This document shows, one piece after another, positions 13,633 to 16,041 of a stretch of DNA of 16,041 nt. The DNA lies in NCBI GenBank assembly GCA_934272745.1, contig CAKQSI010000047.1, positions 1-16,041 on the forward strand, written 5' to 3'. The position numbers and the translations under genes were made by a program. The stretch is from an uncultured Clostridia bacterium (GTDB taxonomy: Bacteria; Bacillota; Clostridia; Christensenellales; Borkfalkiaceae). Under the pieces are notes generated by a model, which was not told where the DNA came from, ran no database searches, and was given only the letters and a program-made list of their open reading frames with translations. How positions within the stretch are numbered: the stretch's first letter is position 1; the number at the start of each line of letters is the position of its first letter.

Positions 13633-14405
13633 ACGATATCCCCCTTGACCGAACGGTAAAGATCGAAAAATACGGTTTCGAGATCTCTGTCCGCAGTCAG
13701 TTCGGAAAGAGCGCCTTCCTCGATCATTCTGCCGTCGATGATAATACCCGCGCGGTCGCAAAGCTTTTCAACCAGCGAGAAAATGTGGGTGGAAAGCAGA
13801 ATGGTTTTGCCCTCGGCTTTCAGATCGAGCAGAAAATCGGTCACGACTTTGGCGGTCAGAACGTCCAGTCCGTTGGTGGGTTCGTCGAAAATGATGAAAT
13901 CGGGGTCGTGCACGATGGCGGTGACCAGACTGACTTTTTGTTTCATACCGGTGGAAAGGTTGCCCACCTTGACTTCGCGGAAGCGGTCGATGCCGAATTT
14001 TTGAAAAAGCGCCTCCTTTCTTGCCGCGGCAAGACCGGGTTCCACCCCGTGCAGGTCGCTGAAAAAGTCAAACAGATAGTCGGGCGTAAAAAAGTCCTCC
14101 AGTTTAAGTTCCCCCGTCATAAAACCGATGTTTGCGCGCACTTTTTCGGGGGCTTTCACGAGGGAAACGCCGCCGATATCCGCGTCGCCCGCATCCGGAC
14201 GAAGCAGCGTTGCAAGCATGCGGAGCGTGGTGGTTTTGCCCGCGCCGTTGGGACCTAACAGCCCGTAAATTTCCCCCTTCGCTACCGAGAAGGAAAGATG
14301 ATCGACCGCGACGCGCTTTTTCTCTTCCGTCCGTTCGACCTTCTGCTGTTTTTTGGAAAGCGCGAACGTCTTGCAAAGTCCTTCCGCTTTCAGATAATCA
14401 TCCAT
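13629..14405 (-). CDS. natA: ABC transporter ATP-binding protein, NatA-like
   Basis: ATPase partner of the NatB-like permease. The 258 residues contain Walker A GPNGAGKTT (51-59), the NatA-type signature LSTGMKQ (150-156), Walker B FIIFDE (170-175), D-loop GLD (179-181) and H-loop His207. The usual Q-loop glutamine is not evident; the corresponding stretch reads IGFMTGELKLEDFF, much as in NatA relatives. Residues 18-32 form a charged insertion before the first core strand. The start at 14405 has AAGGAG eight bases upstream. It is first in the operon and carries a perfect promoter. A 24-base tandem repeat lies in the leader. Confidence 0.93.
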   Translation of the reverse strand: MDDYLKAEGLCKTFALSKKQQKVERTEEKKRVAVDHLSFSVAKGEIYGLLGPNGAGKTTTLRMLATLLRPDAGDADIGGVSLVKAPEKVRANIGFMTGELKLEDFFTPDYLFDFFSDLHGVEPGLAAARKEALFQKFGIDRFREVKVGNLSTGMKQKVSLVTAIVHDPDFIIFDEPTNGLDVLTAKVVTDFLLDLKAEGKTILLSTHIFSLVEKLCDRAGIIIDGRMIEEGALSELTADRDLETVFFDLYRSVKGDIV

Positions 14406-14444
14406 ATCACATTCTCCTTACTTGTTAACACGCAACCCGGATTC

Positions 14445-14533
14445 TGCCGTCGACTATTCTTTTCGGACGGCAAATCGGAGACTTCCGTTTTGTCGGATTC
14501 AACGCCCGCTGTTTTGTCGGATTCAACGTCCGC
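14445..14533 (-). repeat. natAB leader: 24-base tandem repeat and hairpin
   Basis: Two abutting 24-base copies (14486-14509 and 14510-14533) share, on minus, CGTTGAATCCGACAAAAC and differ at two bases. Downstream on the mRNA, TGCCGTC/GACGGCA forms a 7-base stem (14445-14472). All of this lies in the roughly 130-base untranslated leader between the promoter and the natA ribosome binding site. Confidence 0.75.
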
Positions 14534-14542
14534 CTTTGTTAA

Positions 14543-14571
14543 ATTATACAGAAAAACCGCCGCCTTGTCAA
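14543..14571 (-). promoter_or_regulatory. Perfect consensus promoter of natAB
   Basis: On minus, TTGACA (14571-14566), 17 bases, TATAAT (14548-14543). The -35 lies in the loop of the upstream yitT terminator and the spacer contains that terminator's right arm and T-tract. Confidence 0.88.
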
Positions 14572-14588
14572 GAATACACAGGCGGCGG
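14552..14588 (-). terminator. Rho-independent terminator of the yitT-family gene, overlapping the natAB promoter
   Basis: On minus, CCGCCGCCT (14588-14580) pairs with AGGCGGCGG (14565-14557) around a 14-base loop, then TTTTT follows. It starts about 30 bases after the upstream gene's stop. Confidence 0.88.
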
Positions 14589-14619
14589 CAGGACTTGCGG
14601 CATAAAGGTTCTGCGGCGG

Positions 14620-15483
14620 TCACTGGAAATAGTGGAACCCTTCCCCGATGATTTTATCCGCCTGCGTGACGATGATAAAGGTGTCGGGGTAATGCTCTTC
14701 CAGATACTGCGAAAGGCGTACCGCCTGCTTGTTGCTGAGGACGGTTTGCAGCACGATTTTATCTTTGCCCGAAAAACTGCCCGTCGCGCGGAACAACGTG
14801 GCGCCGCGGTGCAATTCCTTATGGATATAATCGGCGAGTTCGTCCCCCTTGTCGGTGATAATCATGACGCTTTTGCAGAGATTGATCTTGCGAATGACGT
14901 AGTCGATGGCAAAGCCCTGCATCACAAGTCCGACGACGGAATACAGACCGGTCGTCCAGTCGAACACGAAAAAGGTGGTAACGGTGACCAGAAAATCGAC
15001 CACGGTCAGCGAAATACCTACGTTCATATGGAATTTTTTCTTGAAGATCATCGCAAGAACGTCCGTCCCGCCGGAAGTCGCCCCCTGCGAAAAGATAAAG
15101 CCCGCCGCCACGCCGCGCAGCGAAATACACACGATGAGATCGAGAAGCGGATCGCTATGCGGAATGAGGTCGTTCGGGACGAACCTTTCCAAAAGGTACA
15201 GGCTGATCGACATAAAAACGCAGGAATAAACGGTTTTCATCCCGACTTCCCGCCCTAATACGAAGAACGCCAGAACAAGCAGCGCGATGTTTAAAATCGC
15301 GTTCCAGATCGACGGGGTCAGCAAAAATTTGCCGAGCACGACCGAAAGCCCCGCAACGCCTCCGATGGTAAAATTGTTGGGATAACGGAAAAAGTAGATT
15401 TCCGTCGAAAACGCGAGAAGCGCCAGCGTCACGATGGCGTATGCGCGAAGTTCCTTTTTCACCGTTGTTGTTTCACTTTTCAT
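14620..15483 (-). CDS. YitT-family membrane protein with C-terminal DUF2179 domain
   Basis: A 287-residue member of the YitT/DUF161 family: an N-terminal half with about five or six membrane helices and a C-terminal cytoplasmic DUF2179-type domain (about 205-287, including MIITDKGDELADYIHKELHRG and PDTFIIVTQADKIIGEGF). Typical family motifs are the NNFTIGGVAGLS segment after helix 1 and FSQGATSGGTD in the middle. The molecular function of the family is not established; some members influence transport or virulence. The start at 15483 follows GAGGAA by about nine bases. It is a single gene with its own promoter and a terminator that overlaps the next gene's promoter. Confidence 0.92.
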   Translation of the reverse strand: MKSETTTVKKELRAYAIVTLALLAFSTEIYFFRYPNNFTIGGVAGLSVVLGKFLLTPSIWNAILNIALLVLAFFVLGREVGMKTVYSCVFMSISLYLLERFVPNDLIPHSDPLLDLIVCISLRGVAAGFIFSQGATSGGTDVLAMIFKKKFHMNVGISLTVVDFLVTVTTFFVFDWTTGLYSVVGLVMQGFAIDYVIRKINLCKSVMIITDKGDELADYIHKELHRGATLFRATGSFSGKDKIVLQTVLSNKQAVRLSQYLEEHYPDTFIIVTQADKIIGEGFHYFQ

Positions 15484-15505
15484 TTTTTATCATTCCTCGA
15501 CGGCT

Positions 15506-15534
15506 ATTGTACTACGATTGAAAAAAAAAGACAA
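15506..15534 (-). promoter_or_regulatory. Predicted sigma-A promoter of the YitT-family gene
   Basis: On minus, TTGTCT (15534-15529), a 17-base spacer containing a T9 run, and TACAAT (15511-15506). The start would be near 15499, giving a very short leader. Confidence 0.7.
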
Positions 15535-15558
15535 CTTTTCGCGGGGCGTGCGAAATAA

Positions 15559-15900
15559 AATTTTTGCGGAAGCGGGAAACCACGGCAAAACAGAAGCGCC
15601 GGAACAAGGCTGCAATGCCGGAAAAACTGCCGATCGCAAAATTGTTTTTTCCCTTCCCGGGTTTTTATCTCCGTTATCCTTATTTTTAAACCGTCTGCGC
15701 GCAACTTAGCGTCGCGTCTGCCCGCCGTCTGCCGACGTCCGTTTTCCCATTCTCCCGCCACCCTCAAACGCCTCCCGATCATTTGCAGCCATTCCGCCAC
15801 GACCCGCGACGGGAAGGACATCGCTATCGAATTAGGCGGCGAAACCTCCTTCCTTTGCGAAGAAGGGAAAATCCACGTCGTCCTTTATACCAACGGATGA
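15559..15900 (+). pseudogene. Possible gene remnant (open plus frame without start codon)
   Basis: A plus frame is open from 15559 to a TGA at 15898-15900, but it has no ATG and no ribosome binding site. Only the last part looks protein-like (TRDGKDIAIELGGETSFLCE, then EGKIHVVLYTNG). It may be the C-terminal end of a broken gene; no family is recognised. The rest of 15535-16041 has no better candidate. Confidence 0.2.
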
Positions 15901-16002
15901 TGAGGAAAAGAAAATCTACGTTCGTCCTTTATGCCCTCTTAGCGTAAAGGAAGTACAATTTACCAACCCCTCTGATCATAAGAAAGTGAAACCAACGTTC
16001 GC
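15859..16002 (+). repeat. Three degenerate copies of a ~30-base segment
   Basis: GAAAATCCACGTCGTCCTTT (within 15859-15891), GAAAATCTACGTTCGTCCTT (within 15899-15933) and GTGAAACCAACGTTCGCC (within 15974-16002) align with each other and with their A/G-rich upstream flanks. Spacing is irregular (about 41 and 74 bases). Any short reading frame here (for example a 16-codon one from 15897) is probably incidental. Confidence 0.5.
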
Positions 16003-16041
16003 CGATCGCAAGAAAACGGACCGGGCGCGGCGGAAATGCGT

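Noticed and set aside
14390..14623. Leader peptide of 77 codons before natA
   Set aside because: Its start lies upstream of the natAB promoter, within the yitT terminator region; no start codon in that frame follows the predicted transcription start.
15504..15821. Minus-strand 105-codon frame upstream of the YitT-family gene
   Set aside because: It runs through the promoter of that gene, has no ribosome binding site and ends in low-complexity sequence.

Overview
The window looks like a chromosomal segment of an anaerobic, fermentative bacterium of the Bacillota (class Clostridia or a close relative). The signs are an oxygen-sensitive pyruvate formate-lyase with its activase, a KtrAB potassium channel, a NatAB-type ABC exporter, LuxS, a YitT-family protein, AGGAGG-type ribosome binding sites and several near-consensus sigma-A promoters (TTGACA, 17 bases, TATAAT). 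I cannot name the species. There are no phage, transposase, CRISPR, rRNA or tRNA genes that I can see.

Layout. On the minus strand at the left edge lie pflA (2269-3000) and, downstream of it, pflB (from 1913, running out of the window at base 1). A divergent regulatory region of about 590 bases separates them from typA (3595-5415, plus), which ends in a strong terminator. Next, on plus, is the ktrB-ktrA operon (5572-7601). It is followed by a degenerate tandem repeat array and a 45-base near-perfect palindrome, which probably terminates both ktrA and the convergent regulator gene. At 7855-8064 (minus) is a small Xre-type HTH regulator. It faces a plus-strand gene for a six-helix membrane protein with a bacterial PH-like C-terminal domain (8275-9672). 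The shared promoter region carries two AGGTC-based repeats, one of them inside a perfect consensus promoter.

From 9673 to 10505 no gene can be assigned confidently, but the stretch is full of inverted repeats, a three-copy 21-base tandem repeat and terminator-like hairpins. The rest of the window reads on minus: an E2/CAT-fold protein whose catalytic His is replaced by Glu (10506-11552), luxS (11783-12217), a natB-like permease and natA-like ATPase overlapping by four bases (12484-14405), and a YitT-family membrane protein (14620-15483). The yitT terminator and the natAB promoter are the same piece of DNA. The last 560 bases hold only the yitT promoter and traces of repeats or broken coding sequence.

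Together the genes cover anaerobic pyruvate cleavage (PflAB), stress-linked translation (TypA), K+ uptake (KtrAB), a probable ABC export system, and the S-ribosylhomocysteine/AI-2 branch of methyl recycling (LuxS). The least-known elements are the HTH/PH-domain pair with its operator-like repeats, the E2-like protein with a changed active site, and the unusually structured intergenic DNA.
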